Notes: generated by a model not told the origin, from the sequence alone. DNA of 64,000 nucleotides from Lepidostoma basale (GCA_022606425.2 JAHDVF020000495.1:434001-498000); one strand, 5' to 3'; numbered from the stretch's first letter, positions 19,956-32,100 are shown. Made by a program: numbers and translations.

Positions 19956-21443
19956 TTATTTAACAATTCTTCTGTCTATATTATCGTTTACTTTGTATTG
20001 AATCCCGTGGATCCGAGACATGTGCTTGTTAACGCTGGAGCTGTGACAAAACTTCATGAGGCATACGGGACATGAATAACACTTCTCTTTGGTGTGTTTT
20101 CTCAAATGGTATCTCAACTTCTCCGCCGTGTAGAAAGACGTATCGCACAGATTACACTTGAATGGTCTCAGACCAATATGCCGCTCGATGTGCTTAACTA
20201 GGTTTTTCTTCATTCTCGTCCGAAACTCGCAAATATCACACTGGAAACTTTTTTCTAAACTGTGTATTTTGGAATGGTTACAAAGCTCTACTCGGGTGAC
20301 GAACATCATCCCGCACAGCTCGCAGCCAAAGTTTTTGATGTTATAATGTCGGTCCATGTGGCTCTTCAACGTTTCACGCGATTTTAAGCTTTTGCTGCAA
20401 ATGCTACATGTGAAGTCGGCTGCGTTCTTGTGGACGCTCTGGTGCCGCTTGTAATTCTGTTTGTGCCGGAATTGCTTTCCGCACGTATCGCAGATGAACT
20501 CTTTGGTGTCGTTATGGATTCTCATATGCATCGCGAGATTTGTCTTCTGCGAGAAACTTTTGCTACACTTTTCGCATTTAAAAGGTCGTTCGCCTGTATG
20601 CACGCGGAGGTGGTCGGTAAGTTTGAATTTCCGGAAAGTGGAAAAAGAACATTCAGGACAGTGAAAGCGCCGGTCTTCCTGCTGATATTCCAAATTTGAT
20701 TTTCTTTTTCTTTCCTCGCTGTGGACAGTGGCTATGTGATTCTGCAGAGTGTACTTGCTGCCCAGTACTTTATTACAGATGACGCATGTAGCCTTATTCA
20801 ATTTTTCCTTTTTAACAGTTTTTAATTTTTTTGTATCGCAAATGCTATCAGAAGACATGGAATCTTGTTCGAAATTTAAATCGGATTTTAAATCATTATC
20901 GGAATCATTTGTTATGATGTCAATTTCTTTGCGTATTTTTTTTCCAGCGGCAACTCTTTTTGATCTCTTTCTAAAAAGTTTTCTAATTTTTTTAATTTCA
21001 TAAGAATCTATCTGTTGGGGCGGTTGTTCATCAATGTTTGAATTTTCTTCTAATTTGATCCAATTGTCAAGTTCTAGTTCGTTTTTAATAGCCGGAGGTT
21101 CATCAGCATCACCGGGCGGATGTTCTCCGCCCGTGTAAAACTTTCTGAGAAGAGAATCAGAGTATTCGCATTTAATTCTAAAGCTGTAAGCGACGTGCAA
21201 TTCCCCCGAGCATTGGCGGCAGATGGCGGAGGGGAGGCCGTCCCTCTCGGTTATCTGGACCCGCGCACACAGCATGATCTTCTGGTGAAGAGAGGAAGGC
21301 TCCTGGTCCTCGAACAAAGAGCTCTCGCTGCCCCGAGACAGACACACTCGACAGAGTGAACTTAATTTATCCGGTTTGTTAATAATTATGTCGGTTATCT
21401 CCACTTCAGTTTTCATCCCTGATACTTTCGGCTCCATAGCCAT
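19956..21443 (-). CDS. ZAD-C2H2 zinc-finger protein, paralog 6 (divergent)
   Basis: Single-exon gene of 495 codons. The N-terminus has two possible starts, M1 and M10; MKTEVEI from M10 aligns with the start of paralog 7. ZAD ligands are C31, C34, C75 and C78, but the ZAD core reads KIMLCARVQITERDGLP rather than SMVMAVARVEIH, placing it with paralog 7. The linker has psi-K-x-E sites K120, K130 and K211, plus M-K-T-E at K11, and basic runs around 151-172. Nine fingers run from about 220 to 480, and the tail is YKVNDNIDRRIVK. Finger 4 helix HKQNYKRH differs from all others. The linkers between fingers include one TGERPF. AATAAA on the minus strand lies near 19926. Confidence 0.93.
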   Translation of the reverse strand: MAMEPKVSGMKTEVEITDIIINKPDKLSSLCRVCLSRGSESSLFEDQEPSSLHQKIMLCARVQITERDGLPSAICRQCSGELHVAYSFRIKCEYSDSLLRKFYTGGEHPPGDADEPPAIKNELELDNWIKLEENSNIDEQPPQQIDSYEIKKIRKLFRKRSKRVAAGKKIRKEIDIITNDSDNDLKSDLNFEQDSMSSDSICDTKKLKTVKKEKLNKATCVICNKVLGSKYTLQNHIATVHSEERKRKSNLEYQQEDRRFHCPECSFSTFRKFKLTDHLRVHTGERPFKCEKCSKSFSQKTNLAMHMRIHNDTKEFICDTCGKQFRHKQNYKRHQSVHKNAADFTCSICSKSLKSRETLKSHMDRHYNIKNFGCELCGMMFVTRVELCNHSKIHSLEKSFQCDICEFRTRMKKNLVKHIERHIGLRPFKCNLCDTSFYTAEKLRYHLRKHTKEKCYSCPVCLMKFCHSSSVNKHMSRIHGIQYKVNDNIDRRIVK

Positions 21444-21560
21444 TCTTTAAAACTTGTATTAACTGTATAACATTTATATATTAATTCTTAATATAACCTA
21501 AACATTTACAATTAGATTTTCATTCGTGTAAAACTGTAAAGTTCGGCTTATTTTGTTAAG

Positions 21561-21600
21561 TTTTTGACATTTGACATTTCGCTGGTTTTCACTTGTCAAA
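21561..21600. promoter_or_regulatory. Clustered TTTGACA motifs upstream of ZAD paralog 6
   Basis: TTTTTGACATTTGACATTT and, 15 bp on, CTTGTCAAAATT lie 120-160 bp before the ATG of the minus-strand gene. The cluster resembles those upstream of paralogs 2, 3, 5 and 7. Function is inferred. Confidence 0.4.
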
Positions 21601-21639
21601 ATTCAAGAACAACCATAGATAAGCCCGTATATTTACCAG

Positions 21640-22042
21640 CATTTTCTCATATTCATATCATAAAGATTCAAGGTTGCCCAGCGCGCCATGGAAAGAGCCA
21701 TGCTTGGAATAACCTTGAGGGATAGATTTAGAAACGAATTTATTCGACAACAAACCAAGGTGACTGAGGTGGCTCTACGGATAGGCGGGCTGAAGTGGCG
21801 GTGGGCTGGCCATATCTGTCGGAGAACCGACAGCCGATGGGGAAGACGGGTTCTGGAGTGGAGACCGCGTACAGGATTCCGTAGAGTTGGACGTCCCCCT
21901 GCCCGCTGGACCGACGATCTGAAGAGGATTGCTGGACATGGATGGATGGGAGCGGCAATGGATAGGGGGCGGTGGAGGGCTTTGGGAGAGGCCTACATTC
22001 AGCAGTGGATGACAGACGGCTGATGATGATGATGATGATATC
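21640..22042 (+). mobile_element. LINE 3'-end fragment with (GAT)n tail
   Basis: A frame of 111 codons reads MERAMLGITLRDRFRNEFIR, then GGLKWRWAGHICRRTD, RRVGRPPARWTDDLKR and GEAYIQQWMTDG before the stop. This is the usual ending of a widespread insect LINE group. A (GAT)n run at 22024-22040 serves as tail. The frame is intact but 5'-truncated, with no reverse transcriptase core. It separates the divergent paralogs 6 and 7. Confidence 0.8.
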
Positions 22043-22173
22043 ATAAATATACGAAATTAGACCTTACGATCAAACGAGAAAGTAATTATTTAAATCATTT
22101 TGGTATATCCTAATTATATTTTCTTTTAGCATGATTGTCTCTGTACGTTTTCGACCAAAAACAATGTAATAAA

Positions 22174-22183
22174 TTTTTGACAG
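22174..22183 (+). promoter_or_regulatory. TTTTTGACAG motif upstream of ZAD paralog 7
   Basis: It is followed by AACCTAAAT, nearly the same string as 15595-15612 before paralog 5. It lies about 170 bp before the ATG. Conservation between two otherwise unalignable upstream regions suggests a retained promoter element. Confidence 0.4.
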
Positions 22184-22352
22184 AACCTAAATAGCTCAAA
22201 CAAATTGGCTTGTTTTTATACAGGAATTGAATTTATCACAAATTATTTTGTGGCAAATCGTGTTTACAAGTAGTTCAAATAAGTTTAAAAGTGTATGTAG
22301 ATATTCAAGTTCATGATATTTTTCCCTACGTTTATAAAAATATATATGAAAA

Positions 22353-23762
22353 ATGAAAACAGAACTCGAAATCCAAAATTTCCTTTTGGGCGATTTAGAC
22401 AAGCTGAACAGTTTATGCAGAATTTGCTTGTCGGAGAACACAGACAGAGGCACGTCGTTGTTTGAAATGATTAACTCTACTTCGCTTTTTGAAAAAGTGA
22501 TTCTATGCGCGAGAGTGCAAATAACCAATGATGACGGTTTCCCCACCATCATTTGTGCCGCCTGTCGCGGGGAACTGGACATAGCGGACGAATTTAGAAC
22601 AAAATGCGAATATTCCGATGCTCTGTTGAGAAAATTATGTCTTAGCAACCCGGTAAAAGCCTCCCCCAGCACTTCTGAAGATATTAAACGAGAAGATGAC
22701 GAAGATTGGATTAAAATGGAGGATGAGAGTGGCGGCTTTGAAGATGGAGACGACTCACCCGATAGTGCCTCAAAAGCGGCTGTTTCTAAAAAGATAGAAA
22801 TAGAAGAAGAAAAAAATAAACCCCCTGAAAAAAATATTAAAAAACCAAGTAGTGAAACTTCCAAGAAGAAAAATTCCAGAGAAAAAACATGTAAAATTAA
22901 AAGTAGTAAAATCAAAGTTAGTAAAGAAGAGAATGCTTTAAAGAAATTTTCTTGCCATGTGTGTGGGAAATCGTTGAGTACGAAGTATTCTCTGCAGATG
23001 CACATGGCCTGCATGCACCGTGATGATGAGAATGCCAAATACGTTAAAATGTTCAAGTGCAGCGAGTGTCCCTACTCCACCCCTCGCAGCCTCGCGCTCG
23101 GGTATCACATGTCCATACACACAGGGGCCAAACCCTACAAGTGTGACGTCTGCGAGCGCTGCTTCGCTCAGCCCGGCTCCCTCCACGTGCACAAGAAGAG
23201 CCACAGCGACAAGATGTACTACACGTGCGCTGAGTGCGGAAAACAATTCAAGCATAAAATGGTGTACGAGAATCATAAAAACGTACACAACAGTATAAAA
23301 AAATTCACGTGCGCCATCTGTAATAAGGGCCTAAAATCGCAGCAAACCCTCGACGATCACATGAACCGACATAACAACATTAAAAACTACAGCTGCGAAG
23401 TTTGCGGGTCCACGTTTGTCACTCGCGTGGAACTAATCAGCCATCGCAAGAAGCACAGCAACGAAAAGAGGTTTCGTTGCAACATCTGCACGTATCGCTG
23501 CAATGTGAAGCGAAGTCTAGAAACACACATGCTGCGCCACACGGGACAGCGCCTTTTCAAGTGCGAGCTCTGCGAACTGTCGTGCTACACTCGCGTAGAG
23601 CTAAAGCTCCACATGAGGAGACACACGAAGGAAAAGAATTATTCTTGTCCCGTTTGTCAGACCAAATTTGCACGCAGCACGGGAGTCAACAAGCACATGC
23701 TACTCACTCACGGGATTCAGTTTAAAATGAATGACACCAGAGACAGAAGAATCATTAAATAG
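22353..23762 (+). CDS. ZAD-C2H2 zinc-finger protein, paralog 7 (divergent)
   Basis: Single-exon gene of 469 codons starting MKTELEI. ZAD ligands are C22, C25, C68 and C71, with the core EKVILCARVQITNDDGFP. The linker (100-198) is acidic, then lysine-rich, with psi-K-x-E sites at K112 and K121 and M-K-T-E at K2. Nine C2H2 fingers run from about 201 to 454; finger 9 (CPVCQTKFARSTGVNKHML) and the tail FKMNDTRDRRIIK keep the family ending. Finger 3 QPGSLHVH and finger 4 HKMVYENH are distinct recognition helices. It is less GC-rich than paralogs 1-5. The long antisense frame over its first half is a shadow. Confidence 0.94.
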   Translation: MKTELEIQNFLLGDLDKLNSLCRICLSENTDRGTSLFEMINSTSLFEKVILCARVQITNDDGFPTIICAACRGELDIADEFRTKCEYSDALLRKLCLSNPVKASPSTSEDIKREDDEDWIKMEDESGGFEDGDDSPDSASKAAVSKKIEIEEEKNKPPEKNIKKPSSETSKKKNSREKTCKIKSSKIKVSKEENALKKFSCHVCGKSLSTKYSLQMHMACMHRDDENAKYVKMFKCSECPYSTPRSLALGYHMSIHTGAKPYKCDVCERCFAQPGSLHVHKKSHSDKMYYTCAECGKQFKHKMVYENHKNVHNSIKKFTCAICNKGLKSQQTLDDHMNRHNNIKNYSCEVCGSTFVTRVELISHRKKHSNEKRFRCNICTYRCNVKRSLETHMLRHTGQRLFKCELCELSCYTRVELKLHMRRHTKEKNYSCPVCQTKFARSTGVNKHMLLTHGIQFKMNDTRDRRIIK

Positions 23763-24830
23763 ATTGCATATTCTGATATTTATATTTGGTCTATGATAAA
23801 GCACAAATCAATATAACACAATGGTGTACTTTAGAAGTATGCCCTTGAAGTTGATGACAATTATTATTTTGAAAATAGTTGCAAGTACTTCACATTGTTG
23901 AATGGTGTGATCCCGATCAGTTTATTTGGTTCCGAACTATAGAATCTTGTAATCTAGAACCAATTCCTCATCATCTATAACAAGTATTACAATACGATTG
24001 TAATGTAATTGATTAATTGATTTTGAATAATTCGATATTATTTTTTTTAAATATATTTTATAGGAATGAAATGTCAAGGCATTGTCAATTTACCCTGAAA
24101 ACTGTTTTTTTAATAATATATTTGGAGTTTTACATCATTGTTCTAGCAACAATATTTAAATATAATTTATTTTTAAAGAGCCATTTTTGTGAGAGATCCA
24201 TTTGATTGGTCCTTTTCATCTGGAAAGCTTCTCTTAAAAAGGAATGTTTTAAGAGAACTCCTTAAAACTCCTTCGGTGTCTTAATTGCGAATATGACCGG
24301 GCAGTCTGTTCCACACCTGTGATCCCGCGTGTCAAAAGCACGATTGGCGAAATTTGAAGTTCATTGGCCCCGTGGGACAAAAAGTTTATTTCTAGATTGT
24401 TCTCTTGCAGATGGTAGTGTTGACTGCCGAGGGTTCAGGTCAATAACGTTACAATAGTCTTAAAACCCTTTCGCATGGCAGTGCATAAATATAATAAAAA
24501 ATATCGGATATTTCATTTATTGACAGACACATTGTAAAGAAGGGAAACCAAAATATTAATTTACAAATTAATTATTTGTTTTTAAATAATGTAAATCTGA
24601 ATAATAAGTTTGATTTTAAAAAATGTACTCTAGTCCCATTCATTTTGGGACGCAATATCAAATAATGTTTGAGTTCTACATGGAGTAGATAGAGATGTAA
24701 GATTTTTTTATATTTCAGTATTCTATTTACGGTAATGTTGAACGAATATTATATTTAGTTGTAAATACATTTTTTATTGTAATTGTGAAGTATTTTATTT
24801 TTCCTTTCAATAGTCTGCACTCTGCTTCAT
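23763..24830. other. AT-rich intergenic region downstream of ZAD paralog 7
   Basis: No supported gene. A moderately GC-rich stretch near 24285-24440 (GACCGGGCAGTCTGTTCCAC, GTGGGACAAAAAG) looks like an old LINE segment but I cannot assign it. The short plus-strand frame at 24017-24205 is hydrophobic low-complexity sequence without a recognisable domain. Confidence 0.35.
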
Positions 24831-25080
24831 TTCTATCTTCCAAACATATTGAGATTAATAAAATGAAATATAACTTTATTAGTTTTAGATCGAGACTCAA
24901 AACATACCTTTTTAAATGATCCAATCCTGATGTAAATGTGGATCGACTGCGTCAGTGCAGCCCTCACACTAAATATGTTTATTTTTAACTAGTTCATAAA
25001 ATAGAGCATTTTCTACAGCGCCCCTGAGATGATTTATTCATAAAATGGCGCTCTATAAATCTTACCATTTATTATTATCT
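24820..25080 (+). mobile_element. Decayed LINE 3' end with ATTATT tail
   Basis: The plus strand gives remnants of a FRSRLKTYLFK-type motif near 24887-24915. It ends AATGGCGCTCTATAAATC and CATTTATTATTATC, a pattern common to the 3' ends of LINEs whose proteins finish with FKxxLKTxLF. A second member of this type is at 40615-40845. Heavily decayed. Confidence 0.45.
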
Positions 25081-25094
25081 TATAATTTAAAGAG

Positions 25095-25397
25095 AAAAGA
25101 ATCATACGATTCTGGCCGAGTGGCAAGTGCTATGATTGTCACACCGAAGGTCCCGGGTTCGACTTCCGGTGATGGCAGTGTGATTGTTACACTGTCTTTG
25201 GTCTGGTGTAGAATTCACGTGACAATAAAATGGCGATAGATTGGCTACCTATCACATGTCACGAGAATCAATATAATAGCTAAAAAATAAAATTGTATAC
25301 AGTAATTGGGTTCAAACGACCTGTTGTATACGTAAAAAAAAAAAAAAATGGCGATAGATTAGCTACCTATCACATGTCATGGGAATCAATAGGATAG
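25095..25397 (+). mobile_element. tRNA-derived SINE (full copy plus partial second copy)
   Basis: The head has a pol III box A (TGGCCGAGTGGC, 25113-25124) and box B (GGTTCGACTTCC, 25156-25167), 31 bp apart as in a tRNA. The body is GATGGCAGTGTGATTGTTAC, then ACAATAAAATGGCGATAGAT, and the tail TTGTATACAGTAATTGGGTT ends in poly-A at about 25334. A truncated second copy of the body follows at 25347-25397. Related copies lie at 18484, 31775 (-), 45465 and 54570. Confidence 0.8.
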
Positions 25398-25535
25398 ATA
25401 AACCCTTCACATTAATTCGGCTCACGCTGTAATGATGTAAAGAGGAATTAAACAAAATAATAACCCAAAAAATATATAACTTTTAGATTTGGGAAGTATA
25501 ACAATCATCTCATATTTATTAATAAAAAGAAAAAC

Positions 25536-28205
25536 TAACTAACTAACCATCACGCCGTCTCCCCGAAGGGGTAGGCAGAAAGAATGGACTGCCACACCTT
25601 TCTTTCCTGACATATTTCTCTCGCTTCCTCAACATTCATACATCGTGTCATGCACGCGCGTCGATTTCTCTGACTCCTCACATGGCGGACATTCAATATT
25701 TGATTTGTTTGATCGTGCCACGTTTTCCTTGGTCTTCCTATATTTCTGGTACCATTTACATCATTAACATATAATTTTTTTACCATTCTTTCTTCATTCA
25801 TTCTTTCCATATGTCCAAACCATCTTAATGATCCTTTCATTATTTTGTTCATTGCACCATCATTCGCACCGCATTCACTTCTTATATTTTCATTCGACAC
25901 TCTATCATACACAGAATATCCATACATTCGTCTAAGAGATCTCATTTCTACTGCATTTATTCTACTTTCATCCTTCCTTTGCCAGTTCCATGCTTCGCTT
26001 CCATACATAAGGGTCGGTAGAAGAACACCATTGTGCACTGCCATTCTAGCTTTTTTTGATAGATTTTTGTTTGCGATGACAACTTTAAGTGCACCATTCA
26101 CTTTGTTACCTGCCCCAACCCTTCTTTCAATATCCCTCTCCACTCTCCCATCTCTTGTAAACTTACTACCTAAATACACAAACTCAACTACTTGCTCAAG
26201 TTTTCACCATTCACGCTAATGTTGCAGACTGTCGTGGTTTCGTCCTTTTCAAAAATCATTACCTTGGACTTATTAACATTCATCATCAGATCATTTCGCA
26301 TGCATACCTCATACATACAATTCACCAGGACTTGTAGTTCATGCTCGTTGTCAGCAAGTAGGACAGCGTCATCCGCATACGAGAGACAGCTTACTGACAC
26401 TCCGCTCATTTTGGCACCTACATCCAACCCTTTCAGCTCTCTCATACAATTGTCCATATACAGATTAAATAACCACGGGGACATCACGCAACCTTGTTTG
26501 ACACCTTTATTGATATCAAACCAGGCTGCAAGATCTCCATTTACTCTGACACTAGCAGTGCTTTCCGTGTATAGCGACTTAATGGCCGTGATCAGTTTTG
26601 TACTTATTCCATATTCAGACAATATTTTCCACAACTTTTCTCTATTAACGTAATCATATGCTTTTTGTAAGTCGACAAATGCACAGAAAAGTTTGCGATT
26701 TTTGGCCAGAAACTTCTCTGTCAATGTACGAAGTCCAAAAATTTGATCCATACATCCTCTGCCATTCATAAAGGCACCTTGCACATCCCAAACTTTGTCA
26801 CTCGTCAATTTTCTTACTCTTTCTATTAAAATTCTGCCATAGACTTTACCAACGACACTCAAAAGACTAATAGCTCTGTGGTTTCCACATTCCATACGCG
26901 ATCCTTTTCCTTTGTACAGGGGCATAATTACTGCTCTCCTCCAGTCTAGCGGCGTATATCCCTCCTCCAAGCACTGGTTAAATAACTTACATAACCATGC
27001 AGAAACCACTTCGCCACCGCTTTTAATAAAGTCTATGGCAATACAATCAAACCCAACAGCTTTTCCACTTTTCATTGCACTCACGGATCTTTTCATCTCA
27101 TTCGTACTTATTTTTTCAATATTATCATTCATAGGTCCCGCACTCGCACTAGCTGTCATATTTTCGATCACGCTTGTATCACCACCATACATCTCCTTAA
27201 AATATTCCATCCATCTTTCTTGTATGATCTTACTCTCCGTTAACATTCTTCCCTCGTTGTCTAAAATTGCTTTCACACATTCACTATCAGGAGGATTTCG
27301 GGCTTTTTTAACTTCTTTCCAAAACATTTTTAAATTTGCTTGGAAGTTGTTTGTCATTTTGAGCCCTTCTTCCTCCTTCAGCTTTTCTTTCCGCGCTTTC
27401 ACTACCGACTTCACTCTCTTCTTGCATACCTTATACAAATCTTTTGCTCTTTCATACTTAACTCTGTCATTCTTATTTATCGACAACATATTCAACCAAG
27501 CATCTTTCTTCTCTTTAACAGCAATCTTTACGTCATCATTCCACCATGCATCCCCTTTCCTTCTTCCTTGTACACACACACCACACGATTCTTTCGCTGA
27601 TTCACACAAACTCTCCTTCAAGTATTTCCAGGTCTCGTCAATACTCAACTCACTTACATCCCGCTCACTCAATCTATCTTTCACTTTTCTTACGAAATTA
27701 TTTCTTACGTCATTGTTTTGCAGTTTTTCAACTTTGACTCTAGTCGGTGCGGCTACTGTTTTGCTTCTTCTGGTTCGCCATCCCCGGAATAAGATCACTT
27801 TTGCCACTACTAAAAAATGATCCGTTTCCAGTTCGGCTCCCCTGAAGACCCTTGAATCAACAGTATCCGCCCGTAATCTAGAGTCTACAATGACGTAATC
27901 TATAATGGACCTTTCAAATCCTCTTTCCCAAGTATAGAGATGGATTCTCTTATGATCGAAGATGGTATTTGATACAAAGAGACCCCATTCTATACACAAT
28001 TCAAGCAGTCTCCTTCCATTATCATTTATTCGTCTATCACCAAACGTACCCAGACATTCCTCGTACCCACTCCTACGGATTCCCACCCAACCGTTCATAT
28101 CACCTGCTATTATCAATCTTTCGTTTTCACTCTTACACACCAATGTCTCTCTCACTTTGTCCCAAAACTCATCTTTACTCGCCTCATTTTCGTTGTACTT
28201 TGAAA
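25536..28205 (-). mobile_element. Non-LTR retrotransposon, 5'-truncated and frameshifted
   Basis: Minus strand, 2.67 kb. From 28205 to 26188 one frame encodes the second half of an apurinic-type endonuclease (LIIAGDMNGWVG, SIIDYVIVD, TDHFLVVAK). The reverse transcriptase follows (AISLLSVVGKVYGRI, DLQKAYDYV, GVKQGCVMSPWLFNL, catalytic YADDAVLLA). At about 26190 the frame is lost: NGENLSK-stop, while the shifted frame gives EQVVEFVYLGSKF and continues to 25550 ([38 protein letters not shown]), consistent with a one-base deletion. The 3' end is GGCGTGATGG plus GTTAGTTAGTT repeats. The first part of the endonuclease is missing. It is the longest member of a family with many 3' fragments here. Clade (RTE-like or other) is not settled. 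Confidence 0.9.
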
Positions 28206-29154
28206 GAAAAAAGATAAGATAAAGTTTATAAAAAGAATACTTTGTAATTTATCATTTATTTCATATACAATTTGTAATATACATTTCTCACATCTTTCCA
28301 TCAACAAAGTAATAGTAATACTCTTTTAAACATAAATTCTGCCTCGGATGCAATAAGCTTTACAAATTTGAAATACGTATCAATTTAGAACAAACGTTTC
28401 TCACCTCTGTTGCCCGAACATTTCAAAAAATAATTTAATCAAGCTACAAAAAGTTATATTTGGGCATAAACTTAATTGCATCCAACCAAAAGATTTCAAA
28501 TTAAATGCAGCCAATTTAATAGACAATACGGAATGTCAACCAAGAAGCATAACAAATAATTTTGTCCATTTGTATTAATATCTATGGATATGTGAAACCA
28601 ATTATATTAATAGTTTATGATAATTATCAAAGTGGCTGCTTACAAGTGGACCTCACTCGATATTAATGACAATTGTTTGTTTGTACTTCTTCATTGAATA
28701 GTTATGACAAAAAGGCAATTGTATAATATGAGGGCAGAACATGACCTGAAAATATGTAGCATAAGAAAATCAAAGTAGAAAAGGATTTTTTTTAGCTGTG
28801 CCTGACTTTAAATTATAATTATACAACAAATGAAAATTAATTTTAAGTAACTTAAGACAGACGTTTGTTGTGTTCGGAGTCTTTAGTCCTTACCACTATC
28901 AATCAAAATTTATTTGATTTGGAATATAATAGCTATTACTCATTACTACCAAAGGGGACATCGAAGTGAGATTTTGATGGTGCACCCATTTTAAATGCCT
29001 TTCTGTTATTAACATAATATTTTAATACAAAAAAATGCTTGTAGAACTAATTTACATATGCGTATAACAGTTAAATATTATAAATAACACGTAGATCTGA
29101 TTAAATTTGGTGCCGCCCTCATATTCTTTTGTCATTGTGAAACAGAATCCCCTT
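28206..29154. other. Region downstream of delta-COP
   Basis: AT-rich sequence between the LINE and the stop codon of the minus-strand delta-COP gene. The 3' untranslated region should lie in the right part; minus-strand AATAAA signals occur near 28910 and 28255. No other gene is visible. Confidence 0.4.
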
Positions 29155-32100
29155 CTATACAACTTCGTACTTCTCTGGAATGAATGATTTGTCTATGGAG
29201 AACTTGACAGCTTCACCAGGTGCACCAGTCTCCGACAGAGAGAGAACAGTATCAGGTGTGATGTTGGTGTAAGGAGTCTCGGATGTGAAGCTCACCTGAA
29301 GGGGGAAGAAGTCATTGGGAACAGAAGAAGCCGCTCTGGAAAAAGAAATATGGACAAATTTGTGTAATCAATGCATACTTTCTCAGTCCCGAAAGATTGA
29401 ATACAATACAACATTAAACTTACGTGAACTCTAGCGTGCCAGTCTTTTGCGAGGCATCTACGAGAGGAACATTCCATTGCAGCGTGTTTCTTCCCTTTTG
29501 GTGGTTGTATGCACCGTCGCACTCGTTCACAATTGGCACGCAACCCAATCTACAATGAAACATAAAATAAACAATAAAAAATGCAGATGTAACATAACAA
29601 ATATTAATTTTGAGCAACTAACCCCATATTTGTTATTTAAAACCAAAAATAGAGTTAACCACCCTAGGTATATGAACGTACATGATACATTCACTTTGAC
29701 TGTATCATTCTGCGCTATCTCGTATCACGTAAGCGATTGAGAAAGAGTTATATACCTAAAATGTACACACTGTTAGGAATACGCACGTGTGCCAACAACA
29801 CTTGAGTACAAGTCTTCACAAATATGATAGTTTTACTAGGGGCAGGCGAAGTGTGCGGTCAGATCTCTGATGTTTTGTAATTTAAAAAAATTATATAAAA
29901 TTTTATTTAATTAATAAAGAATCTGCTTCTTTTTTGCATGTTTCTCGGAAAATTACCTGAAGGTGGGGGGGTTAAAATACACACGTTTTATACCTAATAA
30001 TGGTGTACACCCCATATAAGGTATAAGCCATTGATCAACGTAAAAATTAGCATGTTATATCCAATTAGGGATGGGCAAAACGACTCATCTCAGGGATCTG
30101 ATCTAAACGGTTCCGCTCAGCAAAGTGAGCCGACTCTTTTTAACGATCCACGGTTCACCATTTTGAGTCGTTCAAAGTTTGAAATTATTTTGGTGACCTT
30201 TTTTTTGTTTTTTGCTCCTTGACGAAAAAAGTTGGCTCTGGTAACCGAAAAAAAATATTGGTGACCTATTTTTTTTTTTTTTTGCTCCTCGGTCAAAAAA
30301 GTTGACTCCGCTGACCGAAAAAAAATATTGGTGACCTTTTTTTTTTTTTTTTGCTCCTCCAAAAAAGTTGACTCCACTAAAAAAAAATAAAAAAAAGAGT
30401 CGCCAACGACAAACAACTTTTTTAACAAACGACTCGATAATTATCAAGAAGAATCGGCTCACTTTACTGAGCGGAACCGTTCAGCTCAGACCCCTTAAAG
30501 AGCTCACTAAAAAGAGTCGACTCTTTTGCAATAATATACGATTCACCCAGCGGATCATTGAGCTGCCGCTCTTTTTTTATGGATCATCGCTCACCCGCTC
30601 ACCAAAAAGATTACAATCTTTGAGTCGACTCGTGAGCGGATCGCACATCCCTATATCCAATATTTAGTGGGTTTTTTTCATTAACCCCTATAGTATGGCT
30701 GGCTACATTAGCAGTACAAAAAAATGGTTTCAAACAGCAGTTGACTACATTCGCAGCTCATATATGTATCTAATAAGCCTTTTTACGTGCCGCCTTAGCA
30801 CTTAATTGTGTGTAATATTAGGATGAACGGGGACTATCTGTCAGAGCTGCAATGAAGCCATCGCACTAGAGATGTCAATTAATTACAAGATGAAATAAAT
30901 TCATTTTAACGGCAGGCGGATAGCTCATTCTAAATAATGCTTACAACATATGTGAAGTTTATTTACCGACAAGCATAAAAATAGAGAACTAGTTCAAATG
31001 AAATATTATGGAGTAGATACTCACGGCAGTGGTATGAGGATAGTGAGATCCTGCAGAGCGAGATGGGCGTGGTCCAGCTCGTATTCAATATTCACGTCAC
31101 AGCCACCCTGGCCATTTTCAGACGGCCAACAATTTACTGGAAAAATACAATCAAATCAGTGAAAATTTAAAACAAATTGTTTTGAACACTCGCCGGATGG
31201 CAATGGATACTGATTGATCAATGATGCGCAAGTTTCTTTCTGTTGCAACTGTGCATGGATAAAACATGTGTACATATATACATTTCTTGTCTGACACATG
31301 ACTGTGCGATCTCTTGTATGCCAAGGATGATGAGAAGTCACCAAAGACTCACCGTTAAGTGGGATAGCGTTATCGGCCATGGTTTGATAGCGCCACTTGA
31401 GAACGCCCACGTCGGTATGGAGAGGGAAGGGTTTTGAGGGGTTCTTGAGTCCCACGTGACCGTCACGACGGAACAGCTCTTTGTCCACGTTGGGGTGAGT
31501 CTGAAAATATGTAAAATATATTATTTTAAGGCAAGCCATGTAGGACGTACGTGAAGATGGAGTCTACAACGATTTTCAAAATATTAATTAGAATAATAAG
31601 AATCCACGGGACACAGGAACCAAACATACACATTTGACAGCACTTAATAACTGGATTTCTTGCTACGGGCTGCCAGTCACCCAGGAGTAGGGGAGAATGC
31701 GACATTCATAGGTTTGCACTTTTGTAGATGGCGATGGCTGAATTAAAATGATTCTCTTATTTTTATGTTTCAATCCTAATCTAATCTTTGCTGGTTCTAA
31801 GCATGCCATTTGGGCCTTTTAATGTGGTAGTTTCTCATTGCTTTCCAAATTTTTGTACATAACTTTTTAGCTATCGATTCTCATGACACGTGATACGTAG
31901 CAAGTCTATTGCCATTTTTAAACTCCATTTAATTATACCAGACCAAAGACAGTGTGACAATCACACTGCCATCGCCTGGAATCAAACCTGGGGCCTTCTA
32001 CAAATTATTACAAATTTGAAGATGAAAGAACTTGCAATATAAATTATGTATCAACCTGCAACTGTATGCCCCGAGTGTCTTCGTTGTTGATATGGACCCA

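Noticed and set aside
22196..23056. 286-codon minus-strand frame
   Set aside because: Antisense to the ZAD and linker of paralog 7; serine/leucine-rich shadow without domain.
25095..25170. Functional tRNA gene
   Set aside because: Box A and box B are present, but the sequence does not fold as a full cloverleaf with a 7-bp acceptor stem and continues into a SINE body.
26912..27820. 302-codon plus-strand frame
   Set aside because: Antisense shadow of the LINE reverse transcriptase; no recognisable motifs.
29420..29617. Open frames crossing delta-COP exon borders
   Set aside because: Read-through into introns; splice-consistent exons explain the coding sequence.
30117..30462. Two minus-strand frames rich in Phe and Lys
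   Set aside because: Produced by homopolymer runs in the tandem repeats of the hAT-type MITE.
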